This document shows, one piece after another, positions 10,561-20,658 of a stretch of DNA of 64,000 nt. Position 1 is the first letter of the stretch; every line of letters begins with the position of its first letter. The notes beneath the pieces were generated by a model, which was not told where the DNA came from, ran no database searches, and saw only the letters and a program-made list of their open reading frames with translations. Origin of the DNA: Hyphomicrobiales bacterium (GTDB lineage Bacteria; Pseudomonadota; Alphaproteobacteria; Rhizobiales; Xanthobacteraceae); NCBI GenBank assembly GCA_016185205.1, contig JACPOA010000019.1, positions 62,001 to 126,000 of the forward strand, in the 5' to 3' direction. The position numbers and the translations under genes are program-made.

Positions 10561-10998
10561 ATGCTGGCGGCTGTTATGAAGTTTTTCCATGTCAGCGATG
10601 TGCAAACGATCGAGCTTCCGCGCATTGGGCGCGCCGACGGCGAACTGGTCATTGCCGAGGGGTCGGCTGGCGTACCGTTTGCCATTGCGCGCGTGTTCAC
10701 GCTGCGCGCCCCGCTGGGGGCAAAGCGCGGCGTGCATGCGCACCGGCATTGCACGCAATTGCTGGTATGCGTGCATGGGTCCGTTGAGATCATGAGCGAC
10801 GACAGCCGCGATCGGCGGACATACACGCTCGATCAAACCCATGTTGGGCTTCTTGTTCCTCCGACCATCTGGAATTCGATCACTTTCCGCGAAGCGAACT
10901 CGGTCCTGATGGTGATCTGCGATCTGCCCTATCGGGAAGACGACTACATTCGCGAATATTCCGACTATCTGGAGTTTCGAAAGGCGGGGGCGTCATGA
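10561..10998 (+). CDS. FdtA/QdtA-type cupin sugar ketoisomerase-like protein
   Basis: RGVHAHRHCTQLLVCVHGSVEI, LVPPTIWNSITF; lies among NDP-sugar genes. Confidence 0.82.
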   Translation: MLAAVMKFFHVSDVQTIELPRIGRADGELVIAEGSAGVPFAIARVFTLRAPLGAKRGVHAHRHCTQLLVCVHGSVEIMSDDSRDRRTYTLDQTHVGLLVPPTIWNSITFREANSVLMVICDLPYREDDYIREYSDYLEFRKAGAS

Positions 10999-11930
10999 AG
11001 ATCGTTGTCACCGGCGCGCTCGGCCATATCGGCTCGTCGCTGATTCGCGCGCTGCCGGCGCAGTTTCCGCGCGCGGAAATCGTCTTGATCGACAACATGG
11101 TGACCCAGCGCTTTGCCTCGTTGTTCAATCTTCCGGCTATCGGACGTTACCGGTTTTTCGAGGCTGACGTGCGCAAGGCCGACCTGCGGGCTCTGTTCGA
11201 TGGCGCCCATACCGTGATTCATCTCGCAGCAACCACCGATGCGGCGGGAAGCGTTGGCAATGCGGCCGCGCTTGAGGCCAACAACTATCATGCAACCGAC
11301 GCGGTGGCCGCAGCTTGCATCGAGACCGGGGCACGGCTCTTCCACCTTTCGTCCACCAGTGTCTATGGCACGCAGGATTCGACGGTGGCCGAGGATTGTC
11401 CGACCGAAGACCTCAAGCCGCAAAGCCCTTACGCGGAAACGAAGCTGAAAGAAGAGAGGCTAGTTGGCGCGTTGGCGAGCAAAGGCCTGAAAGCTATCAT
11501 CTGTCGGTTCGGCACGATTTTCGGCGCATCGGTCGGCATGCGCTTCCACACGGCGGTCAACAAATTCTGCTGGCAGGCGGTCATGCGCCAGCCGCTCAGC
11601 ATCTGGCGCACCGCTTACGACCAGAAGCGGCCCTATCTCGATCTGGACGATGCCGTCCGCGCATTCTCGTTCGTCATCGAGCGAGATCTGTTCGACGGGC
11701 GGGTCTATAACGTGCTGACGCTCAACGCCACGGTGCGGGAAATCGTCGACGCGCTCCGCGGCTTCGTGCCCGATGTCGAGCTTTCCTTCGTCGACAGCCC
11801 GATCATGAACCAGTTGTCCTACGAAGTGTCGTCGCAGCGATTTCGCGACCGCGGCTTCACATTTTCCGGTGATATCCATCGAGGCATTGGGGGCACGATC
11901 TCGCTGCTGCGGGCCGCCCATCATGAGTAG
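10995..11930 (+). CDS. NAD-dependent epimerase/dehydratase (SDR)
   Basis: [30 protein letters not shown]; starts within the upstream stop (ATGA). Confidence 0.87.
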   Translation: MKIVVTGALGHIGSSLIRALPAQFPRAEIVLIDNMVTQRFASLFNLPAIGRYRFFEADVRKADLRALFDGAHTVIHLAATTDAAGSVGNAAALEANNYHATDAVAAACIETGARLFHLSSTSVYGTQDSTVAEDCPTEDLKPQSPYAETKLKEERLVGALASKGLKAIICRFGTIFGASVGMRFHTAVNKFCWQAVMRQPLSIWRTAYDQKRPYLDLDDAVRAFSFVIERDLFDGRVYNVLTLNATVREIVDALRGFVPDVELSFVDSPIMNQLSYEVSSQRFRDRGFTFSGDIHRGIGGTISLLRAAHHE

Positions 11931-11943
11931 GTAAGCGGTCCCC

Positions 11944-12151
11944 GTGTCCACGCTCCTCGTTACCGGCGGTGCCGGCTTACGCCAGCGAGGCCGCGAGTGA
12001 TTTTCTGGTGCGTTCCTACGCTCATACCCATGGCTTGCCGACGATGATCACGAACTGCTCGAGTAACATCGCCAATGAGAATTGGTGGCGGCCGATCCAG
12101 AGCGGCGCCTACCGGGACTGGGTCAAACTGCACTACGGCGCGGCCTCATAG
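11944..12151 (+). pseudogene. rfbB: Internally deleted remnant of dTDP-glucose 4,6-dehydratase
   Basis: [11 protein letters not shown] (frame 1) joins by frameshift to [30 protein letters not shown] (cf. RfbB YSASKAASDHLVRAY..GLP..NCSNN), which joins to [21 protein letters not shown] (cf. RfbB C-terminal tail). Confidence 0.75.
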
Positions 12152-12153
12152 AG

Positions 12154-14082
12154 ATGTGTGGGATCGCCGGTCTGATCGACAGGTCGCGGTCGAGCGGTTG
12201 CCTCGATCTCGAGTATCGTGCGCGCGCGATGTCCAATGCCATCGCCTATCGCGGGCCGGACGGTTCCGGCGTATGGAGCGATGCGGAGTGTGGCGTGGCG
12301 CTGGCGCATCGGCGTTTGGCCATTGTCGATTTGACGACAACCGGCGCGCAGCCGATGGTTTCGGCCGACGGCCGATGGGTGATTTCCTACAATGGCGAAG
12401 TTTATAACGCGGCTGCCATAGCAGCCTCGCCCGAGCTCGGCGGTTTTCGTTTCCGCGGCACATCCGATACCGAGATCATTCTTGAATCGGTTGCGCGCCG
12501 CGGTCTTGATCGCACGCTCGAAGATCTCAATGGAATGTTTGCCATCGCGCTGTGGGACCGCGCGACGCGCACGCTGCATCTCATCAGGGATCGACTCGGG
12601 ATCAAGCCGCTTTTTTTCCGGACGACGCCAGGCGGTGTGTGGTTTGCTTCGGAATTGAAGGCGTTGGTGGCCGCCGGTCTGGATCTGGAGATTGATCCTG
12701 CATCGGTCGCCAGTTTCCTGCGGTTTGGCTACGTTCCGACGCCGTATTCGATCTTCCGTAACGTGACGAAGCTGCGACCCGGCGAAGTTGTTTCGATCGA
12801 CGCGGGGGGCAATGTCGCGCATCGGCTTTACTGGTCGCTCGCGGAAGTCGCATCGGCCGCTCAAGAAAACCAATTTGCCAATTCGGCGACAGAGGCGGAA
12901 GCGGAGTTGCATGATCTGCTGGCCGAGGCCGTCGCCTCGCAGATGATTTCTGACGTACCGCTTGGCGCTTTCCTTTCAGGCGGCATTGATTCGTCGACTA
13001 TTGTCGCGCTGATGGTGGCCGCACGCCGTGGACCCGTCCGGACCTTTTCGATCGGTTTTTCCGATCTCGGCTTTGACGAGTCGAAATATGCGCGGGCGGT
13101 TGCAAACCATCTCAAGACGGAACACCACGAATTGACGGTTACCGCTGCGGACGCCTTGAACGTCGTACCGCAACTTGCAGAAATGTATGACGAGCCCTTT
13201 GCCGACTCGTCGCAGATTCCGACCTACCTCATTTCGAAACTGACGCGCGCGTATGTCACTGTCGCGCTGTCCGGCGACGGCGGCGACGAATTGTTCGCCG
13301 GCTACAATCGCTATGCCTTGGGGTATGGTGTTTTGGGAATGGTGTCCCGTACACCGGCCGGATTGCGCCGTGCCGGTGCAGCGATGCTGAATGCCATTCC
13401 GGCCAATATGGTCGAGGGGCTTGCGCGGATGGTTCCGGCTGGCCTGCTGCCGCCGCAGCCGGCCGATAAACTGAAGAAACTGGCGGCCGTCCTCGCGCTC
13501 GATCGCGAAGCAATCTATATGCGGCTGGTAAGCCAGAATCCGGACCCCGCTGCGCTCACCTTTGGTGTCCAAGAGCATCCGATCGGGATGAATTGCCAAG
13601 GAGACACCGCGCGCGATCGGTTCGTCGAGCAAATGCAGCTGTTCGATACGGCTAGCTATTTGCCGGATGACATCTTGCAAAAGGTTGATCGCGCCTCCAT
13701 GGCGGTTTCGCTTGAGGTCCGCCCGCCGCTGCTCGATCATCGGGTCGTCGCGTTTGCCCGGCGGCTTCCGCGCGGCATGCGAATCCACGGCGGCGAGACG
13801 AAATGGCTGCTGCGCCGGGTGCTCGATCGTTACGTTCCGCGCGACCTCGTGTCGCGGCCAAAAATGGGCTTCGGCATTCCGCTAGCGAGCTGGCTGCGCG
13901 GACCGTTGCGGGCCTGGGCCGAGGATCTGCTGGATCCATCCCGCCTGGGCGGCGGCCTGCTTGACGTTGTCGCAGTCCGCAAGTTGTGGACGGAGCATGT
14001 CAGCGGCCAGCGCAACTGGGCCTACGCGCTCTGGACCATTCTGATGTACGAGGCGTGGCGGCGACGCTGGGCCGCAGCGTGA
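12154..14082 (+). CDS. asnB: Asparagine synthase (glutamine-hydrolysing)
   Basis: MCGIAGLIDR N-terminal Cys nucleophile, SYNGEVYN, FLSGGIDSSTIVALM, LSGDGGDELFAGYNRY. ORF-track start (12082) is over-extended. Confidence 0.95.
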   Translation: MCGIAGLIDRSRSSGCLDLEYRARAMSNAIAYRGPDGSGVWSDAECGVALAHRRLAIVDLTTTGAQPMVSADGRWVISYNGEVYNAAAIAASPELGGFRFRGTSDTEIILESVARRGLDRTLEDLNGMFAIALWDRATRTLHLIRDRLGIKPLFFRTTPGGVWFASELKALVAAGLDLEIDPASVASFLRFGYVPTPYSIFRNVTKLRPGEVVSIDAGGNVAHRLYWSLAEVASAAQENQFANSATEAEAELHDLLAEAVASQMISDVPLGAFLSGGIDSSTIVALMVAARRGPVRTFSIGFSDLGFDESKYARAVANHLKTEHHELTVTAADALNVVPQLAEMYDEPFADSSQIPTYLISKLTRAYVTVALSGDGGDELFAGYNRYALGYGVLGMVSRTPAGLRRAGAAMLNAIPANMVEGLARMVPAGLLPPQPADKLKKLAAVLALDREAIYMRLVSQNPDPAALTFGVQEHPIGMNCQGDTARDRFVEQMQLFDTASYLPDDILQKVDRASMAVSLEVRPPLLDHRVVAFARRLPRGMRIHGGETKWLLRRVLDRYVPRDLVSRPKMGFGIPLASWLRGPLRAWAEDLLDPSRLGGGLLDVVAVRKLWTEHVSGQRNWAYALWTILMYEAWRRRWAAA

Positions 14083-15206
14083 GCGCACCGGTGATCCTTC
14101 ACATCATCAGTGGCCTTGGTATTGGTGGCGCCGAAGCGTCGCTGGTGCAGATTGCGACCGCGTTGCAGGCGCGTGGGCTGCCGCAGCACGTTGTCTGTGC
14201 CGGGACGCTCGATGACCATGCCGAAGAGCTGAGGTTGCGCGGCGTCGGGGTGACCGTGCTCGGCATCAATTCGGCGGCGTATTTGCCAGGCGGCATCATT
14301 CGTATCGCTCGAATGATCCGAAAGCTCGATCCGGCGGTGGTGCAGGGTTGGATGTATCACGGCAATATCCTGGCCGCGTTCGCGCACCGGCTCGCGTACC
14401 GGCGCACACGGCGGCGGCTCTATTGGAACCTGCGTGCTTCAAACATGGATGCGGCGCGCTACGGCCGTGTCATCCGCTTGGGCGCAATGCTCTCGCGCTG
14501 GCCCGACCTGATGATAGCCAATTCGCAGGCCGGTGCTCAGTTCCACATCGACCATGGGTTTCGGCCGCGGCGGATGGTCGTCATTGGCAATGGCATCGAC
14601 ACGCAAAAATTTCGGCCGGATGCGGACGCACGCGCCGCGCTGCGCGCGCAGCTCGGCATTCCAGCCGATGCGGTCGTGGCAATTCATGCCGCGCGCGTCG
14701 ATCCGATGAAGGATCACCCTGCATTGCTCGCAGCGATGGCAGCCGTTCCGCAGGTGCACGGGCTGCTGGTTGGCGCCGGCACCGAGACGCTGCGCGTGCC
14801 GGAAAACGTTCGTGCGCTTGGCCTGCGGCGAGACTTGGCGCGCCTCTACGCAACTGCGGACATTGTGGTATCGTCCTCGGCGTTCGGCGAGGGATTTTCC
14901 AACGTCGTTGCCGAGGGCATGAGCGTGGGGTTGATTCCGGTTGCGACCGATGTTGGTGATGCCCGAGAGATCGTCGGCGATGCCGGCTATGTGGTCGCGC
15001 CCAGTGATGTCGCGTCACTTGCCGGCGCGCTCGCCGCGGCGGCAAGTGGTCCGGCGGCGGACCGGCTCGCCCGCAGCCTACGGGCCCGCGCGCGCATGAT
15101 CGGTCAATTTCCGTTGAGCATGACGATCGAAGCCTACGCGCGGCTCTATGATTCCGGTTGCGCGGCATTGTCCGAGCCGGCGACCGCGCCGCTTCCGACG
15201 CCATGA
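14079..15206 (+). CDS. Glycosyltransferase family 4
   Basis: HIISGLGIGGAEASLVQIATAL, VVIGNGIDTQKFRPD, SAFGEGFSNVVAEGMSVG. GTG start at 14079 overlaps the asnB stop. Confidence 0.88.
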   Translation: MSAPVILHIISGLGIGGAEASLVQIATALQARGLPQHVVCAGTLDDHAEELRLRGVGVTVLGINSAAYLPGGIIRIARMIRKLDPAVVQGWMYHGNILAAFAHRLAYRRTRRRLYWNLRASNMDAARYGRVIRLGAMLSRWPDLMIANSQAGAQFHIDHGFRPRRMVVIGNGIDTQKFRPDADARAALRAQLGIPADAVVAIHAARVDPMKDHPALLAAMAAVPQVHGLLVGAGTETLRVPENVRALGLRRDLARLYATADIVVSSSAFGEGFSNVVAEGMSVGLIPVATDVGDAREIVGDAGYVVAPSDVASLAGALAAAASGPAADRLARSLRARARMIGQFPLSMTIEAYARLYDSGCAALSEPATAPLPTP

Positions 15207-16489
15207 TTGAACATTCGCGCAAAATTGCCGTGATCGGCCTCGGCTATGTCGGCCTGCCGGTTGCGGTCGCCTTCGCCAAGTCCGGCGTTGCGGTCGTCGG
15301 TTTCGATATCAACGCGGCGCGCATCGCCGAACTCAAGGCCGGCCACGACCGCACCCGCGAGGTCGCCGCCGCCGATCTGTCGCAGTCCACGCTCACTTAT
15401 GCGAGCGACGCGGCGGCGCTGAAAAGCGCCGACTTCTATATCGTCACGGTGCCGACGCCGATCGACAGCGCGCGCCGGCCCGATCTGGGCGCCATGTTGG
15501 CGGCCTCGGCAAGCGTCGGGGCCGCGCTCGAGCGCGGCGACATCGTGGTCTATGAATCGACGGTGTATCCCGGCGCGGTCGAGGAGGAGTGCGTTCCGGT
15601 CCTGGAGGCCAAGTCCGGGCTCAAAGGCGGACGCGATTTCACCGTCGGCTATTCGCCCGAGCGCATCAATCCGGGCGACACAAACCATCGTTTCGAAACG
15701 ATCATGAAGGTGGTGTCGGCGCAGGACGCGCGCACGCTCGATATCGTCGCCGCCGTCTACGGTTCGGTGGTGACGGCCGGTATTCATCGTGCGCCCTCGA
15801 TCAAGGTGGCCGAGGCCGCCAAGGTGATCGAGAACACGCAGCGCGATCTCAACATCGCCTTCATGAACGAACTGTCGGCGATCTTTCATCAGCTCGGCAT
15901 CGACACCGGCGACGTTCTGGCGGCCGCGGCGACCAAGTGGAATTTCTCCAAATTCGAGCCGGGGCTGGTCGGCGGTCACTGCATCGGCGTCGATCCGTAT
16001 TATCTGACCTTCCGGGCCGAAAAAGCCGGCTATCATCCCGAGATCATTCTGGCCGGCCGCCGCATCAACGACGGCATGGGCGAGCGCGTGGCGCGCGAAT
16101 GCATGCGCGCTTTGCTGCAACGCGGCTGCAGCGAGCCGACCGTGACCATCCTCGGCATGACCTTCAAGGAGAACGTGCCCGACATCCGCAACACCAAGGT
16201 CATCGATATCGCGCGCGAACTGGGCCGCGTCGGCATCGCTGTCCAGGTGCATGACCCGATCGCCTTGCCGGACGAGACCGCGTACGAATATGGGATTACC
16301 TTGACGCCGCTCGAATCGCTGAAGCCGGCCGATGCCGTCATCCTTGCCGTCGCCCACAAGGAATTTACGGCGGAAGGCTGGCCGTTGATCGCGCGATTGC
16401 TCAAGGGCGGGCAGGGCAGCGTGCTCGACGTCAAGTCGAAGCTCGATCGCGCGCGGAAACCGGAAGGCATCGACCTGTGGCGGCTGTGA
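15203..16489 (+). CDS. tviB: UDP-N-acetylhexosamine 6-dehydrogenase (TviB/WbpA-like)
   Basis: VIGLGYVGLPVAVAFAK, VTVPTPIDSARRPDL, GDIVVYESTVYPGAVEEECVPVLE, KVIENTQRDLNIAFMNEL, PGLVGGHCIGVDPYYLT. Confidence 0.9.
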   Translation: MIEHSRKIAVIGLGYVGLPVAVAFAKSGVAVVGFDINAARIAELKAGHDRTREVAAADLSQSTLTYASDAAALKSADFYIVTVPTPIDSARRPDLGAMLAASASVGAALERGDIVVYESTVYPGAVEEECVPVLEAKSGLKGGRDFTVGYSPERINPGDTNHRFETIMKVVSAQDARTLDIVAAVYGSVVTAGIHRAPSIKVAEAAKVIENTQRDLNIAFMNELSAIFHQLGIDTGDVLAAAATKWNFSKFEPGLVGGHCIGVDPYYLTFRAEKAGYHPEIILAGRRINDGMGERVARECMRALLQRGCSEPTVTILGMTFKENVPDIRNTKVIDIARELGRVGIAVQVHDPIALPDETAYEYGITLTPLESLKPADAVILAVAHKEFTAEGWPLIARLLKGGQGSVLDVKSKLDRARKPEGIDLWRL

Positions 16490-17496
16490 GCCCGATCCTC
16501 GTCACCGGCGCGGCCGGCTTCATCGGCTTCCATGTGGCCAAGCGCCTGCTGGAAGACGGGCGGCCGGTGGTCGGGCTCGACAATTTAAATGCCTATTACG
16601 ATCCGAAGCTGAAAGACGCGCGTCTGACCGAGCTTGCCAAACTGCCCGGCTTCCAGTTCGTCAAGCTCGATCTGGCCGACCGTGCCGGCATGGCCGCTTT
16701 GTTCGCGCAACACCGTTTTCCGTACGTGGTGCATCTCGCGGCGCAGGCTGGCGTGCGCTATTCGCTGGTCGATCCGCACGCCTATGTGAATTCCAATCTG
16801 ATCGGCTTCACCAACATCCTGGAAGGCTGCCGGCACAACGGCTGCCGACATCTGCTGTTCGCCTCGTCGTCGTCAGTCTACGGCTCGAATACCCACATGC
16901 CGTTTTCCGTGCACGATAATGTCGATCACCCGCTCAGCCTGTACGGCGCGTCCAAGAAAGCCAACGAGCTGATGGCGCACAGCTATGCGCATCTGTTTCG
17001 GCTGCCGACCACGGGCCTGCGCTTCTTCACAGTCTATGGACCGTGGGGCCGTCCCGACATGGCGATGTGGATTTTTGCCACCGCGATCTTGGCCGGAGAG
17101 CCGATCAAGCTGTTCAATCACGGCAATATGCGGCGCGACTTCACCTATGTCGACGATGTGGTGGAATCCGTCGCGCGGCTGGTCGATCGCGCGCCGGCGG
17201 CCAATTCGAACTGGTCGGGCGACAAGCCGGATCCCGGCTCAAGCGCGGCGCCCTGGCGCGTCTACAATATCGGCAACAACAATCCGGTCGAGCTCACGGA
17301 GGTCGTGCGCCTGCTGGAGCAGGCCATCGGCAAAAAGGCCAAGCGCGAGCTGCTGCCGATGCAGCCCGGCGACGTGCCGGCGACCTATGCCGACGTCGAC
17401 GACCTCATGCGCGAGGCCGGTTTCAAGCCGGCGACGCCGATCGGGGACGGTATCGCGCGCTTTATCGAATGGTATCGCGTCTATCATCGCCTGTGA
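16477..17496 (+). CDS. UDP-glucuronate epimerase-like SDR
   Basis: ILVTGAAGFIGFHVAKRLL, DNLNAYYDPKLKDARL, SSSVYG, LYGASKKANELMAHSYAHLF, TVYGPWGRPDMA. Confidence 0.88.
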   Translation: MAAVSPILVTGAAGFIGFHVAKRLLEDGRPVVGLDNLNAYYDPKLKDARLTELAKLPGFQFVKLDLADRAGMAALFAQHRFPYVVHLAAQAGVRYSLVDPHAYVNSNLIGFTNILEGCRHNGCRHLLFASSSSVYGSNTHMPFSVHDNVDHPLSLYGASKKANELMAHSYAHLFRLPTTGLRFFTVYGPWGRPDMAMWIFATAILAGEPIKLFNHGNMRRDFTYVDDVVESVARLVDRAPAANSNWSGDKPDPGSSAAPWRVYNIGNNNPVELTEVVRLLEQAIGKKAKRELLPMQPGDVPATYADVDDLMREAGFKPATPIGDGIARFIEWYRVYHRL

Positions 17497-17517
17497 CGGA
17501 ACACTTGGGTTCATGCC

Positions 17518-18567
17518 ATGGTTGACAAGGTTGCATTGATCACCGGCATCACCGGACAGGACGGCGCCTATCTGGCCGAACTGCTGCTGGCGAAAGGCTA
17601 TGCCGTGCACGGCGTCAAACGCCGCTCGTCCTCGCTCAACACCCAGCGCGTCGATCACCTCTATGTCGATCCGCACGAGGGCAGCACGAATTTCTTCATG
17701 CATTACGGCGACATGACCGACGCCACCAATCTGATCCGCCTGATTCAGGAATCGCAACCGACTGAAATCTACAATCTCGCCGCGCAAAGCCACGTGCAGG
17801 TGAGCTTCGAGACGCCGGAATACACCGCCAATGCCGACGCGCTCGGCACGCTGCGCCTGCTGGAGGCGATCCGCATCCTGCGCATGGAGAAGCGGGTGCG
17901 CTTCTATCAGGCGTCGACCTCGGAGCTTTACGGCAACACAAAGGCCCCGCAGAACGAATCGACGCCGTTTGCGCCGCGCAGTCCCTATGGCGCCGCCAAG
18001 CTCTACGCCTATTGGATCGCGGTGAACTACCGCGAGGCCTATGGCATCCATGCCTCGAACGGAATCCTGTTCAATCACGAAAGCCCAATGCGTGGTGAGA
18101 CTTTCGTCACGCGCAAGATCTCCCGCGCGGTGGCGGCGATCGAGGTCGGCCAGCAGCAGCAGCTCTTCATCGGCAACCTGAACGCCCGGCGCGACTGGGG
18201 TCATGCCCGCGACTATGTCGAGGGCATGTGGATGATGCTGCAGCAGGACAAGCCCGACGACTACGTGCTGGCGACCGGCGAGAGTCACAGCGTGCGCGAA
18301 TTCGTCGAGCGCGCCTTCGCCGTGGTCGACCGCCGCATCGGCTGGCGCGGCGAGGGGGCAGGCGAGGTCGGCATCGACCAGGCCAGCGGTAAGGAACTGG
18401 TCAAGGTCGATGCGCGCTACATCCGGCCGACCGAGGTCGACGTCCTGCTGGGCGATGCGTCGAAGGCGCACGCCAGGCTGGGCTGGCGGCATCGTGTCAG
18501 TTTCGACGATCTGGTCGCCGAAATGGTTGCGGCCGACTTGAAGGACATCCGCGCCGGCAAGCCGTGA
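17518..18567 (+). CDS. gmd: GDP-mannose 4,6-dehydratase
   Basis: [67 protein letters not shown]. Confidence 0.95.
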   Translation: MVDKVALITGITGQDGAYLAELLLAKGYAVHGVKRRSSSLNTQRVDHLYVDPHEGSTNFFMHYGDMTDATNLIRLIQESQPTEIYNLAAQSHVQVSFETPEYTANADALGTLRLLEAIRILRMEKRVRFYQASTSELYGNTKAPQNESTPFAPRSPYGAAKLYAYWIAVNYREAYGIHASNGILFNHESPMRGETFVTRKISRAVAAIEVGQQQQLFIGNLNARRDWGHARDYVEGMWMMLQQDKPDDYVLATGESHSVREFVERAFAVVDRRIGWRGEGAGEVGIDQASGKELVKVDARYIRPTEVDVLLGDASKAHARLGWRHRVSFDDLVAEMVAADLKDIRAGKP

Positions 18568-18652
18568 GTTCCGGTGGACGACGCCGTCGCCGCATTGGAC
18601 CGCGGCGGGCGCCGCCGTATAGTGCCGGCCACCCAGGACGAAAGGTATCGAT

Positions 18653-19405
18653 ATGACTGCTCCGACGCTCGCCAAACTCTCGGTCAAGCTGTTCACCGAC
18701 GGCGCCGACAAGGCTCAGATCGTGGAGATGGCCAGGCAGTCCTGGATCGCCGGCTTCACCACCAATCCGTCGCTGCTCAAGAAGGCCGGCGTCAGCGACT
18801 ATGCCGCCTATGGCCGCGATCTGGTCGCCGCCGTGCCCGACCGGCATATTTCGTTCGAGGTGTTTTCCGACGATATCCCCGAGATGGTGGCGCAGGCGCG
18901 CGTCATCACCACCTGGGGAAAAAACGTCTACGTCAAGCTGCCGGTGACTAACACGCGCGGCGAGCCATTGTACGATGCAGTGCGCTCGCTCTCGCGCGAC
19001 GGCGTGAAAATCAACATGACCGCGATCTTCACGGGTGAGCAGGTGGCCCGCGCGGTCGAGGCGCTTGACGGCGGCGCGCCGGCTTGCGTGTCGGTATTCG
19101 CCGGCCGCCTGGCGGATTTCGGTATCGACTACCGGCCGATCATGCAGGATGCCGTCACGCGCGCGCGCAAGACCCGCAATATCGAGATCATCTGGGCCTC
19201 GACGCGCGAGGTGTTCAACGTGGTGGAGGCGCACCACATGGGCTGCCACATCATCACAGCGCCGGCCGACGTGCTGAAAAAGCTCCCCAGCCTCGGCACC
19301 AAGACCGCGGCGGAACTCTCGCTCGGCGCGGTGCGATCGTTTCGCGAGGACTCCATCGCCGCCGGCCTCAAACTCGCGCTGCCGGCTTCGCGCGCGGCCG
19401 AATAA
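18653..19405 (+). CDS. Transaldolase family protein
   Basis: KLFTDGADKAQIVEM, GFTTNPSLLKKAG, NVYVKLPVTNTRGE, NMTAIFTGEQ, VSVFAGRLADFGID. Confidence 0.86.
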   Translation: MTAPTLAKLSVKLFTDGADKAQIVEMARQSWIAGFTTNPSLLKKAGVSDYAAYGRDLVAAVPDRHISFEVFSDDIPEMVAQARVITTWGKNVYVKLPVTNTRGEPLYDAVRSLSRDGVKINMTAIFTGEQVARAVEALDGGAPACVSVFAGRLADFGIDYRPIMQDAVTRARKTRNIEIIWASTREVFNVVEAHHMGCHIITAPADVLKKLPSLGTKTAAELSLGAVRSFREDSIAAGLKLALPASRAAE

Positions 19406-19546
19406 ATTAAACATGGCAGCCCTGCAGGGGCGAATTTAAGCACGTCTATTTACTTGTAACGCTTTGAATCAAAACGTGTTCACCTCGTTTTTGGGGGATG
19501 GTCGCCAGCCGCCCCGGAAGCGTGCTAGGGGGAGGCGAGATTTGGG

Positions 19547-20569
19547 ATGGCAGGGGCAGTGCGTGACATGACGGAGACTGCGGTACCGAGTGCGGAACGT
19601 GTGTTGCGTGTGGGCGTCGTCGGTGTCGGCGTCATGGGCAGCAATCATGCCCGCGTGCTCGCCGGCTTGCCCGGCATCGAGCTGGCCGGCGTCGCCGATC
19701 CCGATCGCAAGCAGGCCGATTTCGTCGCCCGCACCTTGGACTGTACCGCCGTCGCCGATGTCGGCGAATTGCTCGACCTCAATGTCGACGCCATCACCAT
19801 CGCGGCGCCCACCCATCTGCATCGCGATATCGCGCTCGCCTGTATCGCGCGTGGCGCCCACGTCATGGTGGAAAAGCCGATCGCTTCGACGGTCGAGGAA
19901 GGCCGCGAGATAATCGCTGCGGCGCGCCGGGCCGGCCTGACCTTGATGGTCGGCCATGTCGAGCGCTTCAATCCCGCGGTCGAGGCGATCAAGGAAGCCA
20001 TCCGCAACGAGGATATTCTGTCGATCGCCATCACCCGGGTCGGACCGTTCCCGCCGCGCATGTCGAATGTCGGCGTGGTGATCGATCTGGCGGTGCACGA
20101 TATTGACCTGATCCGCTGGTTCACCGACAGCGACATTATCGAGGTGCAGCCGCAGCTCTCCAGCGCGGTGGCCGAGCGCGAGGATATCGCGCTGCTGCAG
20201 TTCCGCACCGCCTCCGGCGTGCTCGCGCACATCAACACCAACTGGCTGACCCCGTTCAAGGCGCGCAACGTCACCGTCGCTACCCGCGGCAAATACGTGA
20301 TGGGCGACCTGCTGACGCGCCAAGTCACGGAATGTTTTGGCTTCCAGCCGGACGGCAGCTATTCGATGCGGCATCTTTCGGTCGGTCATGCCGAGCCGTT
20401 GCGCGCCGAACTGCTGGCGTTCCTGCGCTCGGTCCGCTCGGGTGCTGCGCCCCCGGTCACCGGTGAGGAAGCCGTGGCCAGCCTCGAGATCGCCGCGCAG
20501 TGCCTGGCCGTTCGACCGGCCACGGTTGCGCCATCGAAGCGCAAAGGTCCGCGTGTGGTCGCCGGTTAG
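19547..20569 (+). CDS. Gfo/Idh/MocA family oxidoreductase (NDP-sugar 3-dehydrogenase-like)
   Basis: VGVVGVGVMGSNHARVLAGLPGIELAGVADPD, VMVEKPIASTVEEG, VGHVERFNPAVEA. Paired with a downstream DegT aminotransferase. Confidence 0.9.
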   Translation: MAGAVRDMTETAVPSAERVLRVGVVGVGVMGSNHARVLAGLPGIELAGVADPDRKQADFVARTLDCTAVADVGELLDLNVDAITIAAPTHLHRDIALACIARGAHVMVEKPIASTVEEGREIIAAARRAGLTLMVGHVERFNPAVEAIKEAIRNEDILSIAITRVGPFPPRMSNVGVVIDLAVHDIDLIRWFTDSDIIEVQPQLSSAVAEREDIALLQFRTASGVLAHINTNWLTPFKARNVTVATRGKYVMGDLLTRQVTECFGFQPDGSYSMRHLSVGHAEPLRAELLAFLRSVRSGAAPPVTGEEAVASLEIAAQCLAVRPATVAPSKRKGPRVVAG

Positions 20570-20618
20570 CGCATGATCCCGAAAAGTGGCTACCGGTTTT
20601 CGTAAAAAGATCATGCGC
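20569..20618. repeat. Palindromic intergenic repeat (gcgcatgatcccgaaaagtgg..ccggttttcg..gatcatgcgc)
   Basis: Perfect 10-bp terminal inverted repeats GCGCATGATC/GATCATGCGC with nested CGAAAA/TTTTCG; related to the element at 60842-60914. Confidence 0.87.
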
Positions 20619-20658
20619 AAGTGAATGCAACGCGAATCCTTTTTTATCGGACGTTTTG

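Noticed and set aside
17239-18711. 490-aa minus ORF opposite gmd
   Set aside because: Shadow of gmd; no coherent domain.
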